A program made the translations under genes and the position numbers. Below the pieces are notes generated by a model. That model ran no database searches, was not told where the DNA came from, and saw nothing but the letters and a program-made list of their open reading frames with translations. Shown piece by piece: positions 19,001 to 28,890 of a stretch of DNA of 64,000 bases. Position 1 is the stretch's first letter. Every line of letters starts with the position of its first letter. The DNA comes from Photobacterium leiognathi (GTDB taxonomy: Bacteria > Pseudomonadota > Gammaproteobacteria > Enterobacterales > Vibrionaceae), in the NCBI RefSeq assembly GCF_030685535.1, contig NZ_CP131601.1, positions 1,364,001-1,428,000 on the forward strand. Direction: 5' to 3'.

Positions 19001-19194
19001 AAGGTGAAGAACCAGGAACAACAGGTGAGTGGGGCGTTTGGAAGCAAGTAGCAACAGAAGGTTGTACGTCTGTAAAACCTGAAATCACGCCACCAGCACC
19101 GGGTGAATACCCAACGTATCAAGCAGGTACTGCTTATAAAGAAGGTGACATTGTTCGTGCAAGTGATGAGCAACTTTACCAATGTAAGCCTTGA
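16015..19194 (+). CDS. TagA/StcE-like M66 zinc metalloprotease, C-terminus cut by a TGA
   Basis: 1059 residues from ATG 16015 (GTG 16006 is less likely). A type I signal peptide (about 1-21) has no lipobox, unlike TagA lipoproteins. The M66 catalytic domain carries HEVGHELGVGNHYPGG (HExxHxxGxxH, about residues 445-455). Two DUF5011-like Ig repeats (about 810-965) and a carbohydrate-binding CBM5/12-type domain (WSANNTYVAGDEVSHNG) follow, then the start of a second such domain. That last domain stops at TGA 19192-19194 after LYQCKP, yet the frame stays open for 26 more codons (PNSGWCSN...WQDAWTKL) to a TAA at 19273. The usual sequence is CKPWP, so TGG has probably become TGA. Secreted mucinase-type activity is inferred. 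Confidence 0.88.
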   Translation: MKKKYLVSLLPALLMAQYGYAETKSTTAPETLYFNKKALPSDTQGSLQGSVSIAQSVIMQTSNKIENDRQPHLVSLRRSLVMFEPQADMLESGEALTVTAKNANNEVVYQTVMRLPQQLPQVAGKLDKYVEIIKPEQFSLTVTSNNDLGQIAGEAGKSHFKALIAQHDTIHVSTGDGHWARHFILPDDKAFHNKKITFTSDAGYNSQIDYSQGTDTISRGNQFTYQNVDGIWYGEADMAISRVAYSDKAYSAVLPAEAILPGLSLTFSAESNKEGTVSGIKIGANTSMILNTIDIGLLTEPRDQFQFMKDPDLHRQYFQNIQISKLIVNPYESVHLEEIMLPDGRVLVGVDPSEADAYGSDSHYRIARELISSGINSASYGVNSSIVRPASQWNISAPYHAAQVTVNNSIGNYTDGLIAHGLLGSYAGVASVVGSTGNEFSHEVGHELGVGNHYPGGYNGAIHKSSTEVNSTWGWDVHKNFFIPNFTKGVTNQESCYEGECVAPFEGHSFGFGTMSGGSALYPKYNAYTLHAPYELSVFQDFLENKANFDPASPTGFSKWDHNEKVMKPWTNKTADDLALSIVVSPNESLGPDEYGPESDKFYQLFENNDVVFVHVKNHAWIGNIYLPSDAAFEGKTAYLQVTSLWNTNVHYNDQSFTLVRDKKYAFTYTNGLWVLDENVTIGDQLDLIPYKQGIPVTTLVGYYDPEKALPTYMYPALHGAYGSVYVDNFTASSCKVDVFTHEAGTKTFNLHSRRLQAGFMNRFHINVESALKPYRAEVSCGGDVLDTMDITPAKTTLKANIVSTEAGKAPVISGVEDVVIAHRDLFAPLAGVTAMDDYEGDVTASIVVEGSVDTNKAGHYSLTYKAYDSALSESVVVRNVEVFSEKPVLSGITDTTIQFGDAFNAKAGITASDVEDGDLTANIIIDGEVDTNQAGTYTLTYQVTDSAQQTTQAQRVVTVEGSAVCENTWSANNTYVAGDEVSHNGVVWQAGWWTQGEEPGTTGEWGVWKQVATEGCTSVKPEITPPAPGEYPTYQAGTAYKEGDIVRASDEQLYQCKP

Positions 19195-19300
19195 CCAAAC
19201 TCAGGCTGGTGTTCAAACGGTGCTTACGCGCCAGCAACCAGCGTTTACTGGCAAGATGCTTGGACAAAGCTGTAATAACTAAAATGATATAGATAAACAA

Positions 19301-19326
19301 AAGCGGTGAGTGATCACCGCTTTTTT
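19301..19326 (+). terminator. Terminator of the M66 protease gene
   Basis: Stem AAGCGGTGA / TCACCGCTT followed by TTTTT, 25 bp past the downstream TAA (19273-19275), which fits the longer original reading frame. Confidence 0.9.
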
Positions 19327-19486
19327 CGTTTTTACTAACTCAAGGTATTAAATCTAATTTATTTACCTCGTAGCTAATTATTATTTGTACCTCACAATGA
19401 GAGGAAAAAACGATTAAAAAATTTCGATTGCTATCGTCAAGTTAATTGAAATGACTCTATCTCAAAAGAGCGTATTATTTTAATAA

Positions 19487-20521
<1,035 letters not shown>

Positions 20522-20560
20522 TATAAGCATTAATTAGCTTTATTTATTAAATGAGTATAT

Positions 20561-20590
20561 AGGCGACGTATTTAGCGTCGCCTTAATTTT
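20561..20590 (+). terminator. Terminator of gapA
   Basis: Stem AGGCGACG / CGTCGCCT (20561-20568, 20575-20582) followed by TAATTTTA. Confidence 0.85.
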
Positions 20591-20692
20591 ATATTTATTA
20601 ACATCATTTCTTATTTAAAAAAGAGTATTCATTAAATACGAATAGCTTTTAATTAAATAAACTGCTTTTCTTGATTGATATAGGATGGATAT

Positions 20693-21274
20693 ATGAATAG
20701 CGTCCTTCAACTTCTTGATAAATTCTCAATTGATTATCAACTTGTAGAGCACCCATCATCCATAAGCTGTGAAGAATCTGAAGCATATATATCTGATGAT
20801 ATACCTGGGATCCAATTGCGACATTTGTTTTTACGGGATCGTAAAAAACACAGCTTCTTCTTATTTGCTTATAACGCTCAGCGTAAAGTATGCCTAAAAA
20901 AAATGGGGCAGATGCTCGGTGTTAAAGGTTTGACGATGGCAAGCATTGAAGATTTAAAACAAATGCTTAATGTTGATTCTGGCGCAGTATCACTTTGTGC
21001 AATGATCAATGATACAGAGCATAAAGTGATCCCCTTACTTGATGAAGAGCTTCGAACCGCAACGCACTATTGCGGTGTGCCCAATGTTACCACCGCCACA
21101 CTTATTTTAAGCAATCAAGCATGGCAACAGTTTTTTAAAGCGATTGATCGTTCACCTGTTTATATTGATGCGCCAGCACGTGAAACAGAACGTGTCGCAG
21201 GTACGCCAAGACGAAGGGCGTTAACCGAAAACGAAAAACAACAAATAGAGCAGTTTGATCGGATATTGGATTAG
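20693..21274 (+). CDS. YbaK/ProX-type aminoacyl-tRNA deacylase
   Basis: 193 residues. A YbaK/EbsC editing fold: the first 160 residues show the family's HLFLRDRKKHSFFLF, KKMGQMLGVKGL and GAVSLCAMIND segments. Such proteins hydrolyse mischarged tRNA (for example Ala-tRNA-Pro or Cys-tRNA-Pro) in trans. The C-terminal 30 residues are a charged extension. Its exact substrate (ProXp-ala type versus YbaK type) cannot be told from the sequence alone. It lies behind gapA but after a terminator, so it is separately expressed. Confidence 0.85.
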   Translation: MNSVLQLLDKFSIDYQLVEHPSSISCEESEAYISDDIPGIQLRHLFLRDRKKHSFFLFAYNAQRKVCLKKMGQMLGVKGLTMASIEDLKQMLNVDSGAVSLCAMINDTEHKVIPLLDEELRTATHYCGVPNVTTATLILSNQAWQQFFKAIDRSPVYIDAPARETERVAGTPRRRALTENEKQQIEQFDRILD

Positions 21275-21296
21275 CGGTGAGAGATCACCGCTTTGT
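21273..21296 (+). terminator. Terminator of the deacylase gene
   Basis: Stem AGCGGTGA / TCACCGCT (21273-21280, 21285-21292) then TTGTT; it overlaps the stop codon and closely resembles the protease terminator at 19301. Confidence 0.75.
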
Positions 21297-21382
21297 TGGG
21301 AGTTATAAGTTTACATACTCATAATCTTAGTTACTTAGTGAGTAACTATATGACTCATAAAATTAAATTACTTTTATATGGT

Positions 21383-21838
21383 CTATGGTGTTTTTGTATC
21401 TTTAACATCAATACTGAACAAAAGTTGAGAAATGTCTTGAGATATAAGGTTTTTATCCGATAACCCAACCGAATTTCTAATTTGAATACATAAGTGGGTA
21501 AAAGCAAGAATTTCTTGTTCTGTTTGTAAAGTACCTCCAGCTCTTAGAAATGTAGCTAATTGCCTTATTACGAATGAGTCGCCATAAACGCAAATGCGAG
21601 ATTTAGCATCTGCTAGATTTGCGAGTTCATTCTCAACTTCTTTGCGATCATTGTTTCGTTGAGCAATTGCTATTTTTGATGCTGCGTTCAAAAAATCAGC
21701 ATATGATTTGTTTTGCAATTCTGTGAGATGACTTACTTTTTGGTTTTTTCTATTAAAGAAAGCTTGGATTAGTGCGCCTATTATTACTCCGCATAAACCA
21801 ATAACCGGAACTACAAATATAAGTATGCTGTCCATCAT
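21383..21838 (-). CDS. Unknown membrane-anchored helical protein
   Basis: 151 residues. One N-terminal transmembrane helix (about 4-28), then a Lys/Asn-rich helical cytoplasmic domain with no recognised family. A strong AGGAGA ribosome site lies just before two tandem ATGs. It is the last gene before the tRNA-Val fragment that marks the island border; it could be core or an older insertion. Confidence 0.65.
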   Translation of the reverse strand: MMDSILIFVVPVIGLCGVIIGALIQAFFNRKNQKVSHLTELQNKSYADFLNAASKIAIAQRNNDRKEVENELANLADAKSRICVYGDSFVIRQLATFLRAGGTLQTEQEILAFTHLCIQIRNSVGLSDKNLISQDISQLLFSIDVKDTKTP

Positions 21839-22094
21839 TTTCTCCTATAAAAACTTCTAATTAGCAGCAGATATAGAAGTTTGTTTATATCTTTTCATGT
21901 CTACAAAGTAAGACAATCATACTAAACTTACTCCTTATAAATCATGATCCTAGTAACGCTTTGTTACTCTTAAAACGGGATTTCAATAAAAGAGTGCTCT
22001 GTTGATATCTAGTAGAGTGAAACGTTAATGAGGATGACGTAATCAGAAGTAGGGGATGGTTAGCTGCCAAGGAGTTAAAATAAATTTCAGACAC

Positions 22095-22117
22095 AAAAAA
22101 TCCCGCTTAAAAGCAGG
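22095..22117 (-). terminator. Terminator of the former tRNA-Val gene
   Basis: On the minus strand, CCTGCTT / AAGCGGG (one G-U pair) then a run of T, about 24 bp after the CCA end of the tRNA fragment. This is the normal setting of a tRNA terminator. Confidence 0.75.
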
Positions 22118-22140
22118 CTTCTTCGTATCTTAAGAGAATT

Positions 22141-22187
22141 TGGTGCGTCTGAGTGGACTCGAACCACCGACCCCTACCATGTCAAGA
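22141..22187 (-). other. 3' fragment of tRNA-Val(GAC), left attachment site of the island
   Basis: Read on the minus strand: anticodon loop CTTGACATG, variable loop, T arm (GTGGTTCGAGTCCAC) and a 3' acceptor strand ending CAGACGC-A-CCA. The 5' half is missing; upstream of the anticodon the sequence is unrelated. It shares CCGACCCC-ACCATGTCAAG with the intact tRNA-Val at 63882, in the same orientation, which is the expected pattern of attL/attR. Confidence 0.8.
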
Positions 22188-22310
22188 CAGTATAATTAAA
22201 CTTAATCACTATCTTTAAAGTTTTGTTTTATCAGTTTTTAGCTGTAAAACAACAGATTAACCAATATTCATCATGGCTTTTTTTGAGCGCTATCGCATAA
22301 ATAGCAGTGC

Positions 22311-22333
22311 TTTTGGTCGCTTTTTGGTCACAA
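22311..22333 (+). repeat. Putative integrase arm sites, left end
   Basis: Two tandem boxes, TTTTGGTCGC (22311-22320) and TTTTGGTCACAA (22322-22333), followed by TGCTAAAG. The same type recurs at 63665-63730 near the other border. The role as integrase arm-binding sites is inferred from repetition and position. Confidence 0.65.
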
Positions 22334-22379
22334 TGCTAAAGTTCCTAAATAGTAAATTAAATTTGCATTTAGGGTGTTT

Positions 22380-22949
22380 ATGTTTGAGATTATTGAGCGC
22401 TTTCATGATCAACTTTTGGATAATTATGAATTCACTTCTGTATGCGTAGAAGAAATATTTTACGATGATATTCTCAAAGAGCTTTTTGAAGAAGCGAACC
22501 CTATATCAGGCCTTAGGGGATGTAATGTTGAAAATGGCGATACTGCTAATTTATTCAATTTAGCGGCGCTACAAAGTCCTATTATTTGTTACAGATATCG
22601 TAATCACTTTCGAGTCGTTGCAGGTGTATTTACCCTTAATATGATTCGTAAAGGGATAGCTCAAAGGCATGTACACTCAGATTATAAAGTACCTGTTTTT
22701 ATACTAAGTAAAAAACCAATAGGTTTAGTTAGAAAACATATTATTCAGTTTGATCTTACTAATATGCTGCTTACAAAATGCTTTATTAGCGATACAAAAA
22801 AGATCAGCTTTTTCCTTCACGCATGGTTTGAAAAAGATCAGGGGAAGCGAAGTATTTACCAGTCTAAAGAATGGCTATCTTTATTTCCAAATCTAGATAC
22901 GACAGAGAAAGTATCTAATTTCTTGTCTATATCAAAAAAGAGCTTGTAG
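22380..22949 (+). CDS. Unknown first gene of a three-gene recombinase module
   Basis: 189 residues from ATG 22380, with AGGG five nucleotides upstream; GTG 22374 is an alternative. No motif recognised; the centre (ICYRYRNHFRVVAGVF) is beta-like, and the protein is probably soluble. It is the first gene inside the left border and lies 3 bp before a recombinase-like gene, so it belongs to that operon. Small partner proteins in multi-recombinase modules are common, for example in gamma-mobile-trio islands, but I cannot confirm homology here. Confidence 0.65.
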   Translation: MFEIIERFHDQLLDNYEFTSVCVEEIFYDDILKELFEEANPISGLRGCNVENGDTANLFNLAALQSPIICYRYRNHFRVVAGVFTLNMIRKGIAQRHVHSDYKVPVFILSKKPIGLVRKHIIQFDLTNMLLTKCFISDTKKISFFLHAWFEKDQGKRSIYQSKEWLSLFPNLDTTEKVSNFLSISKKSL

Positions 22950-22952
22950 TTT

Positions 22953-25418
22953 ATGGAATCTGAATATGCGCTCAAAAACCTGGTTCCTAAATTAGATGAT
23001 CATAATGTAGCTCAAATAGATAACTTTCTTGAGAAGATTGAGTGCCCTGAATCATTCAGAGGGTTATATCATGTGGTGAGTTATTTAGAGAACATATCCA
23101 CTAATCATCATGAAAAATTTAAAGAAATCTTTGGTATTAAAGGGGAGGTACTTGGTTGCTTTGCAGATATTAACCCAGATAAATGGAAAATATTTTCTTT
23201 AGATCGCTTAGCAAAAGGTTGGATGAGTGAAAGGCCAATATACGCGTTAATTATTACATTATCTAAGCTTGATAATGATTTCTTCAATAAAGCGGCGTTA
23301 ACTTTTTTAAAGCATTTTTTTTCTAATGAGGCAAAAATTAAAAATGTTGGTCGTGAGGAAGTATCAGTACGTGCATTTCGATTATTTGTTACCGATAGAA
23401 ATGCAGATCAATCTATTTTAGATGGTGATAATTCTCTTCTGATTGCTGAGCAGCTACAACATTATAGACATAAGCTTAAAGGTGATAAACCTCGAAATCA
23501 TACACTAGAAGGTTATGTTAGAGATCTTGAGCATTTTTATCGATTAGATTGGAAACCAAAGCTTAATTTTCAAAGGATACATAAAACGAAGTTAAGAGGT
23601 TCATACTGGAGAAATAAAGTTGATCGTATTGAAGGTAGCGAAGACTTATACACATTTACTTTAATAAATAAGCAGATAAACCAGTTTCATGTAGAAGGAG
23701 GTTTAGATAGTTCCGAAGATTATCCCTCTTTAACAATTGTTAGGCACTTACCAGAAAACAAGGTTAAGCCTAAACATGAACGACCTGATATATCTATAAT
23801 TCGAGACAGTCATAAAGATAAAAGTCGAAAATTAGCAATACAGAAAGAAGTAAAAAAGTCACATAACCTTACTGCTTGCTCATCGAATATTTTACAACCT
23901 CATGAGCTGTTCTATTTGACTGAGTCACTCTTACAGCAGAGAAAGAAAGATATATTAAAAACCCCAGTGAATGTATTACAGCGTGTGATATTTTTAACGC
24001 TATTTCTGGGTGTAGACATAGATTTAATTAAAACGCTGAAAAGAATAGAAAGAAAAGATTCAGAAGGTAATGGAATCTTTTGTGATACTGATAACTGGCA
24101 CCTAAAATTCAATATAAGCCCTACGGTGAAAATGGGGAAACACAGAACGAACTCCCGTTTATTAAAAACGAAGCCATATACAACGATTCTATTGCCAGAT
24201 TTTTTTGTTACTTTTTTAAACCTTAAAGACTTAGCTATAGGGGAGAAACTGCTTCCTCTGAAAGGCTCTACAGCGGTTAAAGATGCAATTAAGCAATACC
24301 TTAAAACACTTAATCGCTGATATCACATTCAAATAAGTTATAAGTCCATTAGGTATTACCTCACTAATAAAATAAAGTCAGAGTCAAAAATTGACCCCGT
24401 TATAATGGAGTGCCTAAGTGGGAAGAGTAATTACTATACAAGATCAATGAGGCACTATAGTTGGCGTGACGATACGGAAAATACGCAAGAAGTGTATAAA
24501 CTATGGAATGCCGTGAGAAAGGACATTGAAAACTATCAACCTTCAAATTTAATACCTACCCTCAATTACTCTCAACCTCAGCGAGATAGATGTGACAAAG
24601 GTATTGGTTCTCAGTTCACGCCTACTAAAGAATCGATAGCATTGTTAGTCGAGTATTTAATTGAACAGCTCGAACTTTCTAACACATTTGATACGATAAA
24701 AAGTATCGAGAATTTAAAAAATTATCATAATAATTATACGCTTTACACAGCATATATGTTGTTGAACAGTACCGGATATCGCGCAGTTCATAACCCTTTA
24801 CCTAGCCTGTCTCTGTTTCTCCCGAACAAAAGTGCTTTATGTATATCTGATAAAGATGCTCAAAAGAGTTTTTCTCACTTTAGAATTGTTGCTGTACCCG
24901 AAATCTTGAAACAGCAGTTGATAAACTATTCCGAACATTTGAACAGTATGGGGAACCTGTTAAGTGGCTTGTACCTAAGTGACTCTCAGTCTATGCATTG
25001 GCATACATCATTAAATCCCTTGATAGAATCTCACTCTAAAGTAGAGAAACTTGAATGGTTTCTTTCTGAGAAGCACTCGAGAGGAAATGAAGGCGTCTTT
25101 AAATTCTTTGATCCAAATACTCATGTCACGACAAATATGAGTCCAAAAATTTTATCTGAGTTAATACCCGAATCAATGCGCTTACCTATCAACTTTGGTC
25201 GTCATTATATACGACGTTATTTAGCAAAATTAAATGTAGATATAGAGCTTATTAACTTCCAACTTGGTCATTGGGTGAATGGAGAATTACCATTATCAAA
25301 TTTATCAACATTCGAACACAGTAAGGCAATTGAAGAGCTCAAAACTCATTTAGATCCAATGTTGGAAGAATTAGGTTGGAAAGTCATTCGCTCAAACTTA
25401 ACGATGAGAAGAAAATGA
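22953..25418 (+). pseudogene. Large recombinase-like gene interrupted by one in-frame TGA
   Basis: The frame runs for 821 sense codons with a single stop, TGA at 24318-24320. The 28 codons from the TGA to the next ATG (24405) are open and in frame. The C-terminal part has a tyrosine-recombinase-like core: STGYRAVHNPL (Arg I), GRHYIRRYL (His-x-x-Arg) and LGHW, but no Tyr at the expected spacing, so catalysis is doubtful even if intact. The N-terminal 455 residues are unrecognised. The gap includes AGTCAGAGTCAAAAATTGAC, which looks like a small palindromic repeat, so a short insertion is another explanation. Alternatively two separate polypeptides are made and cooperate. Confidence 0.65.
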
Positions 25419-28400
25419 CAAAGAAAGAGATATTCACAGCTCAGTTACTAAATATTTATAAGAATTACGCTGAAAAAAATATTGGAGAGTATCTGGTATT
25501 GTGTGAGCTGTCATTACCTTCTAAAGACGAGCAGAGTAAGCATATTATCAATGTTTATCATTTCTCTTTAACATTATTTGAAGTTGATGGTGGGTATGTC
25601 GAATATGAGTCAATAAAAAAGGTAATAAATAAACTTTCTACTTCTTTTGAATTACATAACCTTCAGTTGAAATTACTCAACCTACTGTTATCAGTTATTG
25701 AAAAAGTGACTGGTTTGAAGGCAGGCCCACTACCGACATCCTATCAATTAAAACAAGAGCAACCGATTCTCTCTCCAGATATGTTATTAAATTCGAATTT
25801 ATATCGTGGAATGTATAAGTTGCTGGAAAATAACGATGTTTGTAAGCGTTATATAGCGAACCCATCAGAGTATTGTGGTTTTTTGATCTTGTGGTTGGTA
25901 TTGAAAGAAGGAATTCGAAACCTCAGTGATGTTATAGCTTTAATTGATAATGAAAACGCAGTTTATACAATTGATAAGCATTGGTTTTTTGAATCCAAGG
26001 AAAAGCGATTCTGGTTGTCTACCAAAGCGGAATTATTACTATCAGCTTATTATCAAAAGCAAGGTCATAAAATAAGAAGTAAAGCGCTAAAAGAGGTCAA
26101 TAGATTCGCCTACAAACATGGGCTTATTTCAAAACTAGAAAAGATAAGATTTTCAGCACTCACAGAAGCTTTAAAAAATGAACATACTCTTTTATGTGGT
26201 CCAATTGAATGGGGTATGTCAGCTTATAGTCTCAAATCCACCCACATTAAAAAAGAAACGCTTTATCGTTTAGTCACAGGTATCCCTGTAGAGATAAAAA
26301 ATACGAACGATGAACATCTAGTGACGACAGTTCGTCAGAATAGGGCGTGGTTTTCTGCATATGATGTCGATAATTCATTAAGAAAGTGTCCAAAATCCAA
26401 CATCGAAGAGGTAACAGTTAAAGAGCAACTGGCGATCATTAATAAGTTTACAATCAAGATGAAAAAATCTGGCATCTCAGGGAGAAAAGAAAGCACAACG
26501 GCACTTCGTAATGAGTTAAGACTTTTTTTGGAGGATAGCGAGCGTTCAAAATCATACCCATGGTGTTGGTTAATCTTGGGGTGGATGTATCAGCTCTTAG
26601 ATAAAGGTGGGAAAGTAAAGAGCAGCCTTAAGTTAAACACGATTAGATCATATATTGATTATGTTGCTCTCCCATTCATTACAGAGTTTTCTGGTTGTGA
26701 CCCTTCGCTGCTAAGTGCCTTAGATTGGGCGGAGAAAATAAATATTGCCGCTGAAAAAATACAAGCACCGACCAAAAAAGCATACCTTATTTATTTTTCT
26801 GAGTATTTAATCGAAAGTGGGATTACGAAAGGGTTGTGTCTATCGGATATTGATATACCAACTGCAGGCATATTAGTGAATGCAAATATTATTACCCCTA
26901 GTGAGGCTGATAAAATAATCCGGGAGTTTGAAAAGCAGGAGGGCATGGTTGGCGAAATCGCCCAGATAATTTTTAACTTAGGGTTCTATGCGGGATTACG
27001 TCGTGGGGAAATTAAAGGACTACAGTTTAAAGATTTTCATTCAAATAACGATTTGAGTTATTTCAATCTCCATATTAGACCAAATAAATACCGTGAGCTG
27101 AAGTCATCTGATAGCTCACGTAATTTACCTTTAGACGTACTCCTACCAGAAGCAACGAAAGTCCAGCTGAGAGACTATTTAGAGACTCATAAGACTAAAT
27201 TTAAGCACTATGACTCATTGATATTTGACGACTCAGCATTAGTGGACAAAGCCTTTGATGTTGTCACGATGGTGATGCAAATGGTGATTGGTGACCAAAC
27301 AGTCAGGTTTCATCATTGTCGCCACTCTTTTTGTAACTGGAGTTGGATCCGTATTCACTCTTATGATCAAGATACGACTAACTCGTTTTCATTTTTAAAG
27401 CATGCGTATTTCTCAGAAGCGTCATGTTTAGCATTAAAGCGTAGACTTTCACTGACAGATTATTCGCGGAAAAAAATGTGGGCCTTATCAACATTATTGG
27501 GTCATGCTTCACCAACAACGACAATTTCATCTTACTTACATATAGCGGAGTGGATACGGCGAACGAGGTTTGCTTCTCATTGCGCAAGTGAGTCTGAGTT
27601 GAGAGCATTCTGGGGAGAAAGGATAAAAACAGATGAATGTGGAAGAGTTAAATGTGATGGAAGAATACGACAAAGGGTTCACGAAATAATGCCTCCAGCC
27701 CTTGAATTTGTTCATCATGAAATGTCTATATCTCCCCCCGTTAAGGGTTCACTTCATGATGATAAAAAAGCACTCAGTGATATCAATATTTCATTAGTAT
27801 GGCGAGTGATTCGACGGTTGGGAGAGGGGATAAAAATAGAGGAAGTCTCTGAAGGATTAAATGTAAGGCAAAGTGCAGTAGAAAAGATCCTTGCCATGGA
27901 CAAAGAGTGCTCGACACTTGCCTATCAACAATCCAAATATTCGTTACAACCATTACTTAATTATCAGAAACTGAACCGTGGTAATATTGATACATTACAA
28001 AAGCTTATTATTCGGTTTGAAAAAGTAAAAGAAACCGATGAATTCAAAAAGCTTGATTTGGCATATATACCAATGATTGTCAGCGCATTTGTAGGGGCGA
28101 AAGATGGGTTGATTCGAACTTATCATCCCAAAGCGGCGTTGACTTTAATTCGGCTTTTCAAATTATTAAAAATTCCAACGGATAATATCAAAATCAAATG
28201 GTACTTTCCTTGTGAGCAGAATATTTCCTTATGCACATTGCAAAGTTATCTTAAGCACTTTAATTTTTGGCAAGAATCCATCACAAAACATTGTGGGTAT
28301 CGTGGCTTGAACGTTGAGGTTATTGCACCACATATATTGAGAGGTCAGATACCGCCGTTCGTTGATGCAATCACTTGGAGTGATGATGGTAAGTATCTCG

Positions 28401-28558
28401 CTTATAAAGCGCCAGGTTATATCAGCATTCATGTGAGACAAACAAGATTTCAAAATCAAAGATGTAATGCGCAAGGTGAAATAATCATTACCCCTCAAAG
28501 AACCAAAGCATTGATAAGTTTCATTCGCTTACTGTGTATTAAGTATTGGATAACTTGA
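25415..28558 (+). CDS. Very large tyrosine recombinase
   Basis: 1047 residues from ATG 25415, overlapping the previous stop (ATGA). The catalytic domain lies around residues 510-720: GFYAGLRRGEIKGLQ (Arg I), a Lys-bearing hairpin, FHHCRHSFCNW (His-x-x-Arg), TLLGHASPTTTISSYLH (His and nucleophile Tyr). All catalytic residues are present. The roughly 500-residue N-terminal and 320-residue C-terminal extensions are unrecognised; the latter has an HTH-like stretch (EEVSEGLNVRQSAVEKIL). With the two genes before it, it forms a module that could mobilise the island independently of the right-end integrase. It resembles the layout of gamma-mobile-trio modules, by memory only. Confidence 0.75.
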   Translation: MTKKEIFTAQLLNIYKNYAEKNIGEYLVLCELSLPSKDEQSKHIINVYHFSLTLFEVDGGYVEYESIKKVINKLSTSFELHNLQLKLLNLLLSVIEKVTGLKAGPLPTSYQLKQEQPILSPDMLLNSNLYRGMYKLLENNDVCKRYIANPSEYCGFLILWLVLKEGIRNLSDVIALIDNENAVYTIDKHWFFESKEKRFWLSTKAELLLSAYYQKQGHKIRSKALKEVNRFAYKHGLISKLEKIRFSALTEALKNEHTLLCGPIEWGMSAYSLKSTHIKKETLYRLVTGIPVEIKNTNDEHLVTTVRQNRAWFSAYDVDNSLRKCPKSNIEEVTVKEQLAIINKFTIKMKKSGISGRKESTTALRNELRLFLEDSERSKSYPWCWLILGWMYQLLDKGGKVKSSLKLNTIRSYIDYVALPFITEFSGCDPSLLSALDWAEKINIAAEKIQAPTKKAYLIYFSEYLIESGITKGLCLSDIDIPTAGILVNANIITPSEADKIIREFEKQEGMVGEIAQIIFNLGFYAGLRRGEIKGLQFKDFHSNNDLSYFNLHIRPNKYRELKSSDSSRNLPLDVLLPEATKVQLRDYLETHKTKFKHYDSLIFDDSALVDKAFDVVTMVMQMVIGDQTVRFHHCRHSFCNWSWIRIHSYDQDTTNSFSFLKHAYFSEASCLALKRRLSLTDYSRKKMWALSTLLGHASPTTTISSYLHIAEWIRRTRFASHCASESELRAFWGERIKTDECGRVKCDGRIRQRVHEIMPPALEFVHHEMSISPPVKGSLHDDKKALSDINISLVWRVIRRLGEGIKIEEVSEGLNVRQSAVEKILAMDKECSTLAYQQSKYSLQPLLNYQKLNRGNIDTLQKLIIRFEKVKETDEFKKLDLAYIPMIVSAFVGAKDGLIRTYHPKAALTLIRLFKLLKIPTDNIKIKWYFPCEQNISLCTLQSYLKHFNFWQESITKHCGYRGLNVEVIAPHILRGQIPPFVDAITWSDDGKYLAYKAPGYISIHVRQTRFQNQRCNAQGEIIITPQRTKALISFIRLLCIKYWIT

Positions 28559-28890
28559 ATAAGTTATTCAGCCTACGAGTTAATGGCTGTGCCTACAAAC
28601 AACCGTATTTTGTTGTTGCGGTAATTATTTAAAGCAGACGCACAGTAGTTGATTGATGATATGAGCTAAGCATCATCTCTGGCAAGAACGTCTCCAACAG
28701 CAAAAAGATAGCGGTAGTACTATTAACGACTGATGTCAGTGAGCTGTTGTCACATAGCAACAGATCAGTAAAAAGCTAGGTGGGTAGAAATACCCGCTTA
28801 CGAAAAAGGATTCATAAGTTATGGAATGCACCTGAATAAATAAGTAAAATCCGCAAATTCCTATCAAGCACTACAACTAGTTTTTTATAT
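28559..28890. other. Intergenic region before the Zorya-like cluster
   Basis: 332 bp separating the recombinase module from the defence operon; the cluster's promoter should lie here. No terminator hairpin with a T tract, repeat or open frame is clear. A T-rich stretch (28881-28886) directly precedes the first zorA. Confidence 0.45.

Noticed and set aside
18772..19182. 136-codon minus-strand open frame under the protease C-terminus
   Set aside because: It is Cys-rich and antisense to recognisable DUF5011 and carbohydrate-binding domains, so it is a shadow.
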